This document shows positions 55,202 to 63,732 of a DNA stretch of 64,000 nucleotides, in pieces. The stretch's first letter is position 1. Each line of letters begins with the position of its first letter. Below the pieces are notes generated by a model that was given only the letters and a program-made list of their open reading frames with translations, did not search any database and had not been told where the DNA came from. Both the position numbers and the translations under genes were made by a program. Location: positions 202,778 to 266,777 of the forward strand of contig NZ_FMHI01000008.1 in the NCBI RefSeq assembly GCF_900090145.1. The letters are read 5' to 3'. Origin of the DNA: Streptomyces sp. WMMB 322. GTDB lineage: Bacteria > Actinomycetota > Actinomycetes > Streptomycetales > Streptomycetaceae.

Positions 55202-56602
55202 TTACGGCAGCTGCTGCTGCTCCTGCTGCTGTCCGGCCTCCCCGCCGCCGTCGCCGATCGTCGCGCCGGTGGCCTCAAGCGCGTCGGTGACCGGCTGGAA
55301 GAAGGTCTCGCCGCCCTGCGTGCAGTCGCCGCTGCCGCCAGAGGTCAGGCCCACGGCCTGGTCCTCGGAGAACATCGCGCCGCCGCTGTCGCCGGGTTCG
55401 GCGCAGACGTTCGTCTGGATCATGCCGTTGACGACGTCGCCGCCGCCGTAGTCCACGGTGGCGTCCAGGCCGGTGACCTCGCCGTCGCTGAGGCCGGTGG
55501 TGCTGCCGCTGCGCTGCACCGGCATGCCCACGGCGGCCTCGGCCGCGCCGGTGATCTCCTGCGTTCCGCCCTGGCCCTCACCCAGCGGGTCGAGGTTCAC
55601 GGCGCTGGGCGCCTCGGCCTGCGCGTCGTCGAGCGTGGCGATCGCGAAGTCGGTCTCCGGGAACTGCGAGTCCGTGATCGAACCGAGTGCCTGTGCACCG
55701 GCCTCGTCGGAAGTCCAGTTCTGGGCGGCGTTGCCGCAGTGGCCCGCGGTCAGGAAGGCGGGTGCTCCGTCGACCTGCACGTTGAAGCCGAGCGAACAGC
55801 GGGTGCCCTCGGCGAAGATGGCGTCGCCGCCGAGCACACCCTCGGCAGCCGCGTCGCCGCCTTCACCGGCGCCCGCGCCGTCGTCACCCTGGCCGGCACC
55901 GTCGTCACCCTGGCCCGCGCCGTTGCCGTTGCCTGCGCCGTCTTCGCCCTGGCCTGCGCCGTTGCCCGCGCCCTGGTCGCCCTGGCCTGCGCCGTTGCCC
56001 GCGCCCTGGTCGCCCTGGCCTGCGCCGTTACCGTTGCCCGCGCCCTGGTCGCCGGCGTCGCTCTCGCCGGCGCCGCCGTTGCCGGTGAACTTCTGGAACT
56101 TCCCGGCGGTGCGCTTGACCGACATCATGCCGTCCATGCCGGCGGCGGTCCTGTTCAGCGAGGCCCACTCCTCCTCGTCGACCGTGCTGTCGGCGAGAAC
56201 GGAGACCTTGTTGGTGCGGGGGTCGATCGACCAGGCCGAGCCCGGCACCGAAGCGCCGTTGGCGAGGGTGTCACTGACCTTCTGCAGCTCCGCCTTGGAG
56301 TTCTCGACGATTCTCGCCTCGGCGCCGCTCTCCTGGACGCGCTGGGCGGTCTCCTCGTCGGTGACGTTCATGACGAGCCGTTTGGCCTTGCTGTCGATGA
56401 ACCAGCCTGCGGTGCTCGACCCGTTCTCGTCCGCCAGCTTCGTGCCCATCGCGGCAGCGGCCTTCGCGCTCATCGTGCGCGGACCGGCAGCTTCCTGGCC
56501 CGCGTTCGCGTACGGAAGCATGATCGCCGCCGTCGCAAGTGCCGCAGTGCCGGCGCCGGCTATCACATACGCCCGTTTCTTGTCCTTGCGTCGATGGCTC
56601 AA
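55202..56602 (-). CDS. Secreted S1 serine protease, streptogrisin-type, repeat linker
   Basis: This 466-residue exported protease has a signal sequence (basic KDKKR then a hydrophobic stretch ending ANAG) and an alpha-lytic-type pro-domain (about 45-185). A Gly/Ala/Asn/Gln/Asp repeat linker leads to a chymotrypsin-fold domain with triad His (LTAGHC), Asp (ETDFAIATL) and Ser (PGDSGGAM). A Gln-rich tail ends the protein. The long repeat between pro-domain and mature enzyme is unusual. TTG 56602 is the best start: GGGAGGAC lies upstream and the signal begins at once. Confidence 0.9.
   Translation of the reverse strand: MSHRRKDKKRAYVIAGAGTAALATAAIMLPYANAGQEAAGPRTMSAKAAAAMGTKLADENGSSTAGWFIDSKAKRLVMNVTDEETAQRVQESGAEARIVENSKAELQKVSDTLANGASVPGSAWSIDPRTNKVSVLADSTVDEEEWASLNRTAAGMDGMMSVKRTAGKFQKFTGNGGAGESDAGDQGAGNGNGAGQGDQGAGNGAGQGDQGAGNGAGQGEDGAGNGNGAGQGDDGAGQGDDGAGAGEGGDAAAEGVLGGDAIFAEGTRCSLGFNVQVDGAPAFLTAGHCGNAAQNWTSDEAGAQALGSITDSQFPETDFAIATLDDAQAEAPSAVNLDPLGEGQGGTQEITGAAEAAVGMPVQRSGSTTGLSDGEVTGLDATVDYGGGDVVNGMIQTNVCAEPGDSGGAMFSEDQAVGLTSGGSGDCTQGGETFFQPVTDALEATGATIGDGGGEAGQQQEQQQLP
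55948..56055 (-). repeat. 33-bp tandem repeat in the protease linker
   Basis: Units at 55948-55980 and 55981-56013 are identical 33-mers (11 residues, GAGNGAGQGDQ type). A third has a 6-bp insertion. Related shorter units extend to about 55870. All changes keep the frame. Confidence 0.85.
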
Positions 56603-56966
56603 CTCACTGTCCTCCCTGGGGTGGTGGACCGGCGCCTCGCCGGCTCGGCGCAGTGGCACGCCATGGTTCTCCACAGGTACTCGCTCCGCCCGTTTCGTAG
56701 TTGAGACCGCTCAATGTCCGTGAGTTTCCCTCGCCGTTGCCTTGGAGGCGGTAGCCTCAGCGGGTTCCAGCGGGGAACGGGCGGGCAGCCGCCGGACCGT
56801 ACGGGGGATGGCTGCACATCACACGCCACCACGTCTGAACTGCCCCTTTTTCAGAGCCTTTTGGTCAACCGGGGGCGGTCGCGACCAGTGATGTACCGGG
56901 GAGTACCGTTCTGTCCTCGCACAACATCCGCCCTTTGCACCACTTCTTCACCTTCAGAGGGAGACC
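56603..56966. other. 364-bp divergent promoter region
   Basis: This gap lies between the protease and surface-protein genes. GGGAGGAC before the protease TTG and AGAGGGAGACC before the surface-protein ATG are the only sites I can assign. No ORF or RNA is evident. Confidence 0.5.
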
Positions 56967-57560
56967 ATGACCGCTATACGCCACAGATGGCACCGCGCCG
57001 CCGCCGTCGCCACCGGTACCGCCGCGCTCGTCGGTACCGGGATGTTCGTCGCCTCCCCCGCGTCGGCCCACGTGCCGGGCTGGGAGGTGGACTGCTACAC
57101 GACGAGCGTCCACCTGGAGAACTACAGCGACCGGGCCGAGAACACCATCAAGATCACCGCGGGTGGCAAGACCCTGGTGGACGAGACGTTCGGCCGCACC
57201 TTCGACAAGAAGGTGAACCTCCCCGAGCACAGCTCCCCCCTCGATGTCCACCTGGTCATCGACGCCGGTGACGACGACAAGTTCGACCGGGACGAGCACA
57301 AGACGTCGCCCGTGTGCGAGGAGTCCCCCTCGCCCACGCCGAGCGAGTCCTCGCCCGAGCCCTCGCCGAGCGAGTCCAGCAGCGAGGCCCCGGCGCCCTC
57401 CGAGAAGCCCAGCACCGCTCCCAACGGCGGAGGCGACGACCTCGCCGAGACCGGTGCCTCCAGCGCCACCCCGATGATCGCCGGCGCGGCCGGTGTCGTC
57501 CTGGCCGCGGGTGCGGGCCTGGTCGTGGTCTCCCGCAAGCGCCGCTCCGCGCAGGACTGA
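56967..57560 (+). CDS. LAETG-anchored secreted surface protein
   Basis: The 197-residue protein has a signal peptide ending SPASA and a globular N-terminal half beginning HVPGWEVDCYTTSVHLENYSD. A Ser/Pro/Glu-rich wall-spanning stretch follows, then LAETG (57441-57455), a hydrophobic helix and the basic tail VSRKRRSAQD. This is the layout of streptomycete sortase (class E, LAxTG) substrates. The ligand or role is unknown. A strong terminator follows. Confidence 0.9.
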   Translation: MTAIRHRWHRAAAVATGTAALVGTGMFVASPASAHVPGWEVDCYTTSVHLENYSDRAENTIKITAGGKTLVDETFGRTFDKKVNLPEHSSPLDVHLVIDAGDDDKFDRDEHKTSPVCEESPSPTPSESSPEPSPSESSSEAPAPSEKPSTAPNGGGDDLAETGASSATPMIAGAAGVVLAAGAGLVVVSRKRRSAQD

Positions 57561-57593
57561 GTCCGCCCCGCGCACACTTCGGCAAGCCCGACG

Positions 57594-57626
57594 GGCCCGG
57601 CAGCCAAGTGGAGGCTGCCGGGCCCT
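57594..57626. terminator. Strong bidirectional terminator
   Basis: A perfect 13-bp stem is formed by GGGCCCGGCAGCC (57594-57606) and its complement (57614-57626), with a 7-nt loop. It lies between the convergent surface-protein and thiolase genes. Confidence 0.85.
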
Positions 57627-57700
57627 GGTTGTGCGAGAGGTGGCCCGCGCGGGCCGTCCGTGACGTATCCGGTGACGGCGCCCGGGGCCGGTCGGGCCGG

Positions 57701-58933
57701 TCAGCAGCGCCCGAAGACCGCGGCGAGGCCCTGCCCGCCGCCGATGCACATGGTCTCCAGTCCGTAGCGCGCCTGGGTGCGCTGCATGTGGTGCGCCAGC
57801 GTCGTGAGGATCCGGGCGCCGGTGGCGCCCACCGGGTGGCCGAGCGAGATGCCCGAGCCGCACACGTTGATGCGCTCCTCGTGGTCCCTGTCCGTCCAGC
57901 CCAACTCGCGGGTGCAGGCGAGGACTTGAGCGGCGAAGGCCTCGTTGAGCTCGATCAGGTCCAGGTCGCCGGCCGACAGCCCGGCACGCTCCAGGGCCTC
58001 CCTGGTCGCACCCACCGGCCCGATTCCCATCGTCTTCGCAGGAACTCCCGTGCGGGCGAAGGAGATCAGCCGCAGCATCGGCGTCAGGCCGAGGCGTTCG
58101 GCTGTCGCGGCCGTGGTGACCAGGCATGCTGCGGCGGCGTCGTTCTGGCCGCTGGCGTTCCCGGCCGTGACCGTGGCCTCCGGGTCGGTCTTTCCCATCA
58201 CCGGGCGCAGCGCGGCCAGTTGGTCCGCCGTGGTCTCCGGCCGCGGATGCTCGTCGACGGACACAGTGCTCTCGCCCTTACGTCCCGGCACCGTCACCGG
58301 CACGATCTCCTCGGCGAACCAGCCCTCCTCGATGGCGCGGGCGGCGCGCTGCTGCGAACGAAGAGCCAGGGCGTCCTGGTCCTCGCGTGAGACGCCGTAC
58401 TCGCGGCGCAGGTTCTCCGCCGTCTCGATCATGCCGCCCGGCACCGGGTGGTGCTCGCCGCCCGCGGTGACCCGCCCGCGCGCGAGGGCGTCGTGCAGCT
58501 GGAGCCCGGGGCCCTTGATGCCCCAGCGGCCTTCATGGGTGTAGTAGGGGGCGGCGCTCATCACATCGACTCCGCCCGCGATCACGACCTCGCTGAAGCC
58601 GGCCTGTATCTGCATCGCGGCGTCGAGGACCGCCTGGAGCCCCGAACCGCAGCGCCGGTCGATCTGGATGCCTGTGACCGACTCCGGCAGGCCGGCGTCC
58701 AGCGCGGCGACACGGCCGATGGCCGGGGCCTCGGCGCTCGGGTAGGCGTGGCCGAGGATCACCTCGTCGACCTGCGAGCCGTCGATGCCGCTGCGCGCGA
58801 CGACCTCCGCGATGACGTGTGCCGCCAGCGCGGCGGGCCGCCGGCCTGCCAGGGCGCCGCCGAAGCGCCCGATCGGCGTGCGAAGGGGGTGGCAGATGAC
58901 GACGTCGGTGCGAGTCGGAGCGGGGGCTGACAT
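57701..58933 (-). CDS. Acetyl-CoA acyltransferase (thiolase)
   Basis: This 410-residue thiolase has nucleophile C95 in RRCGSGLQA, the His region NEAFA and the second Cys in CIGGGQG near the C-terminus. It cleaves a 3-oxoacyl-CoA to acetyl-CoA and a shorter acyl-CoA. Its position beside a LysR gene and a CoA-transferase suggests a PcaF-like (3-oxoadipyl-CoA) or related role, which is inference. ATG 58933. It is transcribed away from the CoA-transferase, downstream of the LysR gene. Confidence 0.9.
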   Translation of the reverse strand: MSAPAPTRTDVVICHPLRTPIGRFGGALAGRRPAALAAHVIAEVVARSGIDGSQVDEVILGHAYPSAEAPAIGRVAALDAGLPESVTGIQIDRRCGSGLQAVLDAAMQIQAGFSEVVIAGGVDVMSAAPYYTHEGRWGIKGPGLQLHDALARGRVTAGGEHHPVPGGMIETAENLRREYGVSREDQDALALRSQQRAARAIEEGWFAEEIVPVTVPGRKGESTVSVDEHPRPETTADQLAALRPVMGKTDPEATVTAGNASGQNDAAAACLVTTAATAERLGLTPMLRLISFARTGVPAKTMGIGPVGATREALERAGLSAGDLDLIELNEAFAAQVLACTRELGWTDRDHEERINVCGSGISLGHPVGATGARILTTLAHHMQRTQARYGLETMCIGGGQGLAAVFGRC

Positions 58934-59030
58934 GGAGGGGCCTTCCTGACTGGTTCGGGCTGGTCGCGGTCACGGGCGGGGCACGTCGGGAGCGAGGCTT
59001 GCCCACGACCCTTCCACCGCGCACTTTTCC

Positions 59031-59048
59031 GGTCCAATATCCGATTCG
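59031..59048 (-). promoter_or_regulatory. TCGG-TATTGGAC motif before the thiolase gene
   Basis: On the gene's strand this reads ATCGGATATTGGACC. The same element (TTCGGTATTGGACG) appears at 60051-60063 before the CoA-transferase, in the same orientation and at a similar distance from the gene (about 100-115 bp). This suggests a shared regulator site. Confidence 0.5.
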
Positions 59049-59098
59049 CCTCGCACTGATACGCGGGCGCACTCAATCGCTGCCGGAGGCCGCCGCGT

Positions 59099-59995
59099 TC
59101 ACGATCCCGGAGGCGGCAGCGCGTCGGCCGCGACCTCCAGAACGCTGCGCAGCGCCGCCGACGGGTTGTCCGTACGCCAGGCCAGCGCCGCCCGGAGCAC
59201 CACGGGCGGCCCGGCCAGCGGACGGTAGACGAGACCGGTCTGCTGGATGTGCATGCAGGAGGTGAGCGTCAGTGTCACGCCGACTCCCATCGCCACGAGG
59301 GCGAGGATCGTGTACGAGTCGGGGGCCTCCTGCACGATCCGCGGGTGGAAGCCGCTGCGCTCGCACGTCTCCAGCGTGACGTCGCGCAGGCTGGAGCCGG
59401 TGCGGGCGGGAAAGCTGACGAACGGCTCCTCGGCCAGGTCGCCCACGGTGATCCGCTCCTGGCGGGCGAGGGGGTGGTCCGAGGGCAGGGCGCACACCAG
59501 CTCCTCCTCGGCGATCACCCGGTGCTCGACTCCCGGCCGGTTCACCGGGAGCCGCACGAAGCCCAGGTCCAGCGATCCGTCCGCGACCCGTGCCACCGCC
59601 CTGTTCGCATACGTCTGGCCCAGCATGACGAGCTCGATGCCGGGGTGTGCCGCCCGTACGGCACGGGTGAGGCGGGGCAGCGCGGTGTGGCTGGAGGCAC
59701 CGGCGAAACCGACCCGGACGCGCCCGTACTCGCCGCGCCCGGCGGCCTTGGCCACCCGCGTCGCGATGTCGATGTCCTCCAGGACCGTGCGGACGGGCTC
59801 GAGGAACGCCTCGCCGGCGCTGGTCAGCCGCACCGAGCGCGTGCTGCGTTCGAAGAGCTGGACCCCCAGCTCCTTCTCCAGCTGCCTGATCTGCTGGCTC
59901 AGGGGCGGCTGGGCCATCTGGAGCCGCTTGGCGGCACGGCCGAAGTGGAGCTCCTCGGCGACGGCGACGAAGGAGGAGAGGTAGCGCAGTTCCAC
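59099..59995 (-). CDS. LysR-family transcriptional regulator
   Basis: The 298-residue LysR protein has an N-terminal winged helix (YLSSFVAVAEELHFGRAAKRLQMAQPPLSQQIRQLEKELGVQLFER) and a substrate-binding domain (VRVGFAGASSHTALP). It is divergent from the CoA-transferase genes and precedes the thiolase gene. It probably activates both in response to a pathway intermediate. GTG 59995 is preferred: GGGAGCG lies 7 nt upstream and the family start is immediate. Confidence 0.93.
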   Translation of the reverse strand: MELRYLSSFVAVAEELHFGRAAKRLQMAQPPLSQQIRQLEKELGVQLFERSTRSVRLTSAGEAFLEPVRTVLEDIDIATRVAKAAGRGEYGRVRVGFAGASSHTALPRLTRAVRAAHPGIELVMLGQTYANRAVARVADGSLDLGFVRLPVNRPGVEHRVIAEEELVCALPSDHPLARQERITVGDLAEEPFVSFPARTGSSLRDVTLETCERSGFHPRIVQEAPDSYTILALVAMGVGVTLTLTSCMHIQQTGLVYRPLAGPPVVLRAALAWRTDNPSAALRSVLEVAADALPPPGS

Positions 59996-60021
59996 GTCGG
60001 TACGCTCCCGTCGGCCAGTTA

Positions 60022-60068
60022 TCAGTTTCACGTCTCAAACTGACCTTAATTCGGTATTGGACGCCAAT
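60022..60068. promoter_or_regulatory. Two inverted repeats at the LysR/CoA-transferase divergent promoter
   Basis: TCAGTTT-N8-AAACTGA (60022-60043) and ATTGG-N3-CCAAT (60056-60068) lie in the gap between LysR and the CoA-transferase. The second overlaps the motif shared with the thiolase gene. Positions fit a LysR recognition site and its activation site. Confidence 0.55.
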
Positions 60069-60172
60069 CAATGCCGGGTGGGAACGTGGTCCCGGGCTGG
60101 GCGTGACCGTTGCCGTGACAGCGGCACCGGGGCGCACCGATGCGTACCGCACCGCACCGAGGAGATGTGGAG

Positions 60173-61120
60173 ATGGCCGTGGAGACCGCCGTGGACAAGA
60201 CGATGACGATGCGGGAGGCCGTCGCAGCCCATGTCAGGGACGGCGACACCGTCTCCCTCGAAGGCTTCACACATCTCATACCGACCGCGGCCGGGCACGA
60301 GATCATCCGCCAGGGCCGCCGCGACCTGACCGTGATCCGCATGACCGCCGACATCGTCGTCGACCAGATGCTGGCCGCCGGGTGCGTCTCGCGGCTGGTC
60401 TCCTCCTTCGTCGGCAACTCCTCCGCCGGCTCGCTGGGCGAGCTGCGCCGCCGCGTGGAGAGGGCCGACCCCGAGCCTCTGGCCTTCGAGGAGTACAGCC
60501 ACTACGGCATGATCTGCCGCTACATCGCCGGAGCCCAGCGGCTGCCCTTCTACCCGTTGCGCAGCTACGGCGGCAGCGACCTGCCGAGCGTCAACCCGGC
60601 GCTGCGCAAGGTCACTTCGCCCTACCCGGGGCCGGACGGCGAGAGCGAGCAGATCTACGTCGTGCCGCCCGTCAACCCGGACGTGACGATCGTGCACGCG
60701 CAGCGGGCCGACCGCTCCGGGAACACCCAGATCTGGGGTCTGACCGGCGTCCAGGCCGAGGCCGTGTACGCGGCGCGCAAGGCGGTCGTCGTCGTGGAGG
60801 AGGTCGTCGAGGACGAGGTCGTGCGCTCCGACCCGAACCGCACCGTCATCCCGTCGCACGCGGTGGACGCCGTCGTCGTCTGCCCGCGCGGTGCTCACCC
60901 GTCCTTCGCCCAGGGCTACTACGACCGCGACAACGCCTTCTACCGCTCCTGGTCGGCGATCAGCAAGGACAAGGAGCGGCTGACCGCCTGGCTGGAGGAG
61001 TGGGTGCACGGGACCGCCGACCACGCCGAGTACGTCGCCAAGCTCGGCGAGGAGTTCTGGGAGGGGCTCGCCGTCGGAGAGGCGATGAGCCTGCCGGTGA
61101 ACTACGGCCGCAGGCTGTGA
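60173..61120 (+). CDS. CoA-transferase subunit A (GctA-like)
   Basis: This 315-residue subunit belongs to the glutaconate/3-oxoadipate-type CoA-transferases: MTMREAVAAHVRDGDTVSLEGFTHLIP and later PPVNPDVTIVHAQRADRSGNTQIWGL. Length matches GctA-type rather than the shorter PcaI-type subunit. With subunit B it would activate a dicarboxylate such as 3-oxoadipate; the substrate is inferred only. ATG 60173 follows GAGGAGATGTGGAG. Subunit B follows after 141 bp. Confidence 0.88.
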   Translation: MAVETAVDKTMTMREAVAAHVRDGDTVSLEGFTHLIPTAAGHEIIRQGRRDLTVIRMTADIVVDQMLAAGCVSRLVSSFVGNSSAGSLGELRRRVERADPEPLAFEEYSHYGMICRYIAGAQRLPFYPLRSYGGSDLPSVNPALRKVTSPYPGPDGESEQIYVVPPVNPDVTIVHAQRADRSGNTQIWGLTGVQAEAVYAARKAVVVVEEVVEDEVVRSDPNRTVIPSHAVDAVVVCPRGAHPSFAQGYYDRDNAFYRSWSAISKDKERLTAWLEEWVHGTADHAEYVAKLGEEFWEGLAVGEAMSLPVNYGRRL

Positions 61121-61261
61121 ACCCCGCCCGGCCGCCGTCATCTCCGTCCCGTCCCGTTTCACCCCGCACCGGCAACGGGCCCCGGCACGCGCCCGGGGCC
61201 ACGCCACTCCCCGACCCGTACCCCGGACCTTCGCACCTCCGCACACGGAAGTGAGCCGCAG

Positions 61262-62029
61262 ATGACCACCGACACCGTGACCTCCTCCGAGCTGCTGTCC
61301 GTCGTCGCCTCCCGCGAACTGGCGGGCAGGCGCACGGTGTTCGCCGGAATCGGGCTGCCCACGCTGGCCGCCTCCCTCGCCCATCTCACCGTCGCGCCCG
61401 GACTGGAGATCGTCTACGAGTCCGGGGTGTGCGGCGCGCACCCGTCGCACCTGCCCGAGACCATCGCCGACGCCGTGCTGATCACCGGGGCCGAGGCGGT
61501 CATTCCGATGCCGACGCTCTTCGGGTCGGTCCTCCAGGGCGGCCACATCGACGTCGGCTTCCTCGGCGCCGCCCAGATCGACAAGTGGGGCAACCTCAAC
61601 TCCTCCGTCATCGGGGACTGGCACCACCCCAAGGCCCGGCTGCCCGGATCGGGCGGCGCGAACGAGGTGATGGCCAGCTCCGGCGAGGTGTTCGTCGTCA
61701 TGCGCCGTCACGATCCGCGCTCCTTCACCGAGAAGCTCGACTTCTGCACCTCGCCCGGCCCGGACCGGGCCCTTGCCGACGGCATCCGCCCGCTGGGTTC
61801 CGGAGTCACGCGCGTCATCACGGAGTTGGGCATCCTCGCGCGCGAAGGCGTGGGCGAGGAGCTGAGGCTGACCGCTGTGCACCCCGGTGTGACGGCCGAG
61901 GACGTGAAGGCGAACACCGGCTGGGACCTTCGGACAGCCGGCGATCTCAGCGTCATCGAGCCGCCCTCGGCGGACGAACTGGCCCTGCTGCGCGAAGATG
62001 TGGACCCCGAGCGCGTGTATCTGCGCTGA
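61262..62029 (+). CDS. CoA-transferase subunit B (GctB-like)
   Basis: This 255-residue partner has E53 in EIVYESGVCGA at the position of the catalytic glutamate of family I CoA-transferases. Other features are FAGIGLPTLAA and VGFLGAAQIDKWGNLNSS. Length fits GctB. The next gene begins 92 bp later on the same strand, so the three genes are probably one operon. Confidence 0.88.
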   Translation: MTTDTVTSSELLSVVASRELAGRRTVFAGIGLPTLAASLAHLTVAPGLEIVYESGVCGAHPSHLPETIADAVLITGAEAVIPMPTLFGSVLQGGHIDVGFLGAAQIDKWGNLNSSVIGDWHHPKARLPGSGGANEVMASSGEVFVVMRRHDPRSFTEKLDFCTSPGPDRALADGIRPLGSGVTRVITELGILAREGVGEELRLTAVHPGVTAEDVKANTGWDLRTAGDLSVIEPPSADELALLREDVDPERVYLR

Positions 62030-62121
62030 CGGACGACGACGGGGACGGCAGCGGACGGGCGACGTCCGGCCGGGACGGCCCGGGCGGCGGCAGCGGTCCG
62101 GGAAGCGGAGACGGAGCAGGC

Positions 62122-63732
62122 ATGCGCATCAGAATCGTCGGTACGGGCGTCATGGGCCGCGGCATCGCACAGTGGGCCGCCACGGCCGGGCACACCGTCG
62201 AACTCGCCGACGTGCGCGAGGAGTCGGTCACCGAAGCCGTCGCGTTCGTGACCGGCATGCTGGAGCGCGCCGTGAAGAAGGGCCGGATGAGCCGGCAGGA
62301 CGCGGACGCCGCCCGCGAGCGACTGGTGCCGCTCTCCTCGCCCTTCGCGGCACCCGGGAGCGCCGAGACCGCGCCGACCCTCGTCGTGGAGGCCGTGCGG
62401 GAGGACCTGGAGACGAAGGCCGCCGTCTTCACGGAGCTCGCGAAGGTGCTCCCGGAGGCCACCGTCTTCGCGACCAACACCTCCTCGCTGTCCGTCACGG
62501 AGATCGGCGCGCGGCTCGCCGACCCCTCCCGCCTGGCCGGGCTGCACTTCTTCAATCCCGTACCGCTGATGAAGATCGCGGAGGTCGTGCCCGGCGCGGC
62601 AACCCGCCGGGACGTCCCCGGATTCCTCACCGACTTCGTCGAGGGCTGCGGGCACCGGGCGGTGACCGTGGCGGACACCCCCGGCTTCCTCGTCAACCAC
62701 GCCGGGCGCGGACTGGTCACCGAGGCGCTGGCGCTGCTGGAGGAGTCCGTCGCCCCGCCCGCGGACCTCGACGCGGTGGCCCGGGACGTGCTGGGCCTGC
62801 GCATGGGCCCCTTCGAACTCATGGACCTCACCGGGCTCGACGTCACCGCCTCCGTCATCGACACCATCTGGCGCGGATTCCGCCACTCCGAGCGGCTGCG
62901 GCCCTCGTACCTCACCGCGAACCGCGTCACCGCCGGACTGCACGGCCGCAAGACCGGCCGCGGCTTCTACCCCTACGGACCCGAAGCCCCCGGCGACGCC
63001 GCCGCCCCCACGCCGCCCCCCGCGGGCGGCGACGCCTCACGCGCGGTGGAGGTCGCCGGCGAGGGGCCGGACGCCGACGCGGTACGGGCACTCCTCGGCA
63101 GCGCCGAGGCGCGGCGCAGCGGGCGCGCGGCCGGCACAGAGGGCGGCGGTCCCGCTGCCGGGCCGCTGCTGCTGGTGCCGACCTGGGGCGGGACGGTCGC
63201 CGGCGCCGTCGCCGAACACGGCCTGCCCGCCGCCCGCACCCTCGGCATCGACCCGCTCTCGCTCGGCACCGCACGCCGCGTGCTCGCCGTGACGCCGGCC
63301 ACCGCACCCGAAGCGGTCCGGGACGCGGCCGCCGTACTCGCCGCCGACGGCACGCAGGTCACCGTCGCACGGGACACCGCGGGTTCCGTCGCGCAGCGCC
63401 TGCTGGCCTCCGTCGTCTCGGTGGCCGCCTCCATCGCCGAACGCCACATCGCGGCGCCCGCGGACATCGACGTGGCCGTCACCGCGGGCCTCGGCTACCC
63501 CTGCGGTCCGCTGGCGTGGGGCGAACGCATCGGCGCCGCCCGGATGTTCGCGCTTCAGCGCGCACTTCTGGCCACCACCGGCGATCCCCGGTACAGGCCG
63601 ACGCGCTGGGTCAGGGAGCGGGCTCAGCTCGGGCTGCCGCTGACGGCCCCCGACGTCACGCTCACCCCGCACACCGAGGAGAATCTCAATGAGCGTGTCA
63701 AGCCGCCTGCGTGGCCGGTGGGACGGAGGTGA
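62122..63732 (+). CDS. 3-hydroxyacyl-CoA dehydrogenase, 3' end altered by IS110
   Basis: The 536-residue protein has an NAD site IRIVGTGVMGRGIAQWAA, the ATNTSSLSVTEI and LHFFNPVPLMKI motifs, and a second C-terminal 3HCDH-like domain (SVAQRLLASVVSVAA, LGYPCGPLAWGERIG). This resembles the two-domain PaaH-type enzymes. The last residues after HTEENLNE come from IS-like sequence: the IS110 transposase stop on the other strand is at 63698, inside this ORF. The native C-terminus is therefore uncertain. ATG 62122 follows GGAG. Confidence 0.88.
   Translation: MRIRIVGTGVMGRGIAQWAATAGHTVELADVREESVTEAVAFVTGMLERAVKKGRMSRQDADAARERLVPLSSPFAAPGSAETAPTLVVEAVREDLETKAAVFTELAKVLPEATVFATNTSSLSVTEIGARLADPSRLAGLHFFNPVPLMKIAEVVPGAATRRDVPGFLTDFVEGCGHRAVTVADTPGFLVNHAGRGLVTEALALLEESVAPPADLDAVARDVLGLRMGPFELMDLTGLDVTASVIDTIWRGFRHSERLRPSYLTANRVTAGLHGRKTGRGFYPYGPEAPGDAAAPTPPPAGGDASRAVEVAGEGPDADAVRALLGSAEARRSGRAAGTEGGGPAAGPLLLVPTWGGTVAGAVAEHGLPAARTLGIDPLSLGTARRVLAVTPATAPEAVRDAAAVLAADGTQVTVARDTAGSVAQRLLASVVSVAASIAERHIAAPADIDVAVTAGLGYPCGPLAWGERIGAARMFALQRALLATTGDPRYRPTRWVRERAQLGLPLTAPDVTLTPHTEENLNERVKPPAWPVGRR

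Noticed and set aside
55860..56060. Possible CRISPR-like repeat array
   Set aside because: The repeats are in frame within the protease, have no spacers and encode a Gly-rich linker.
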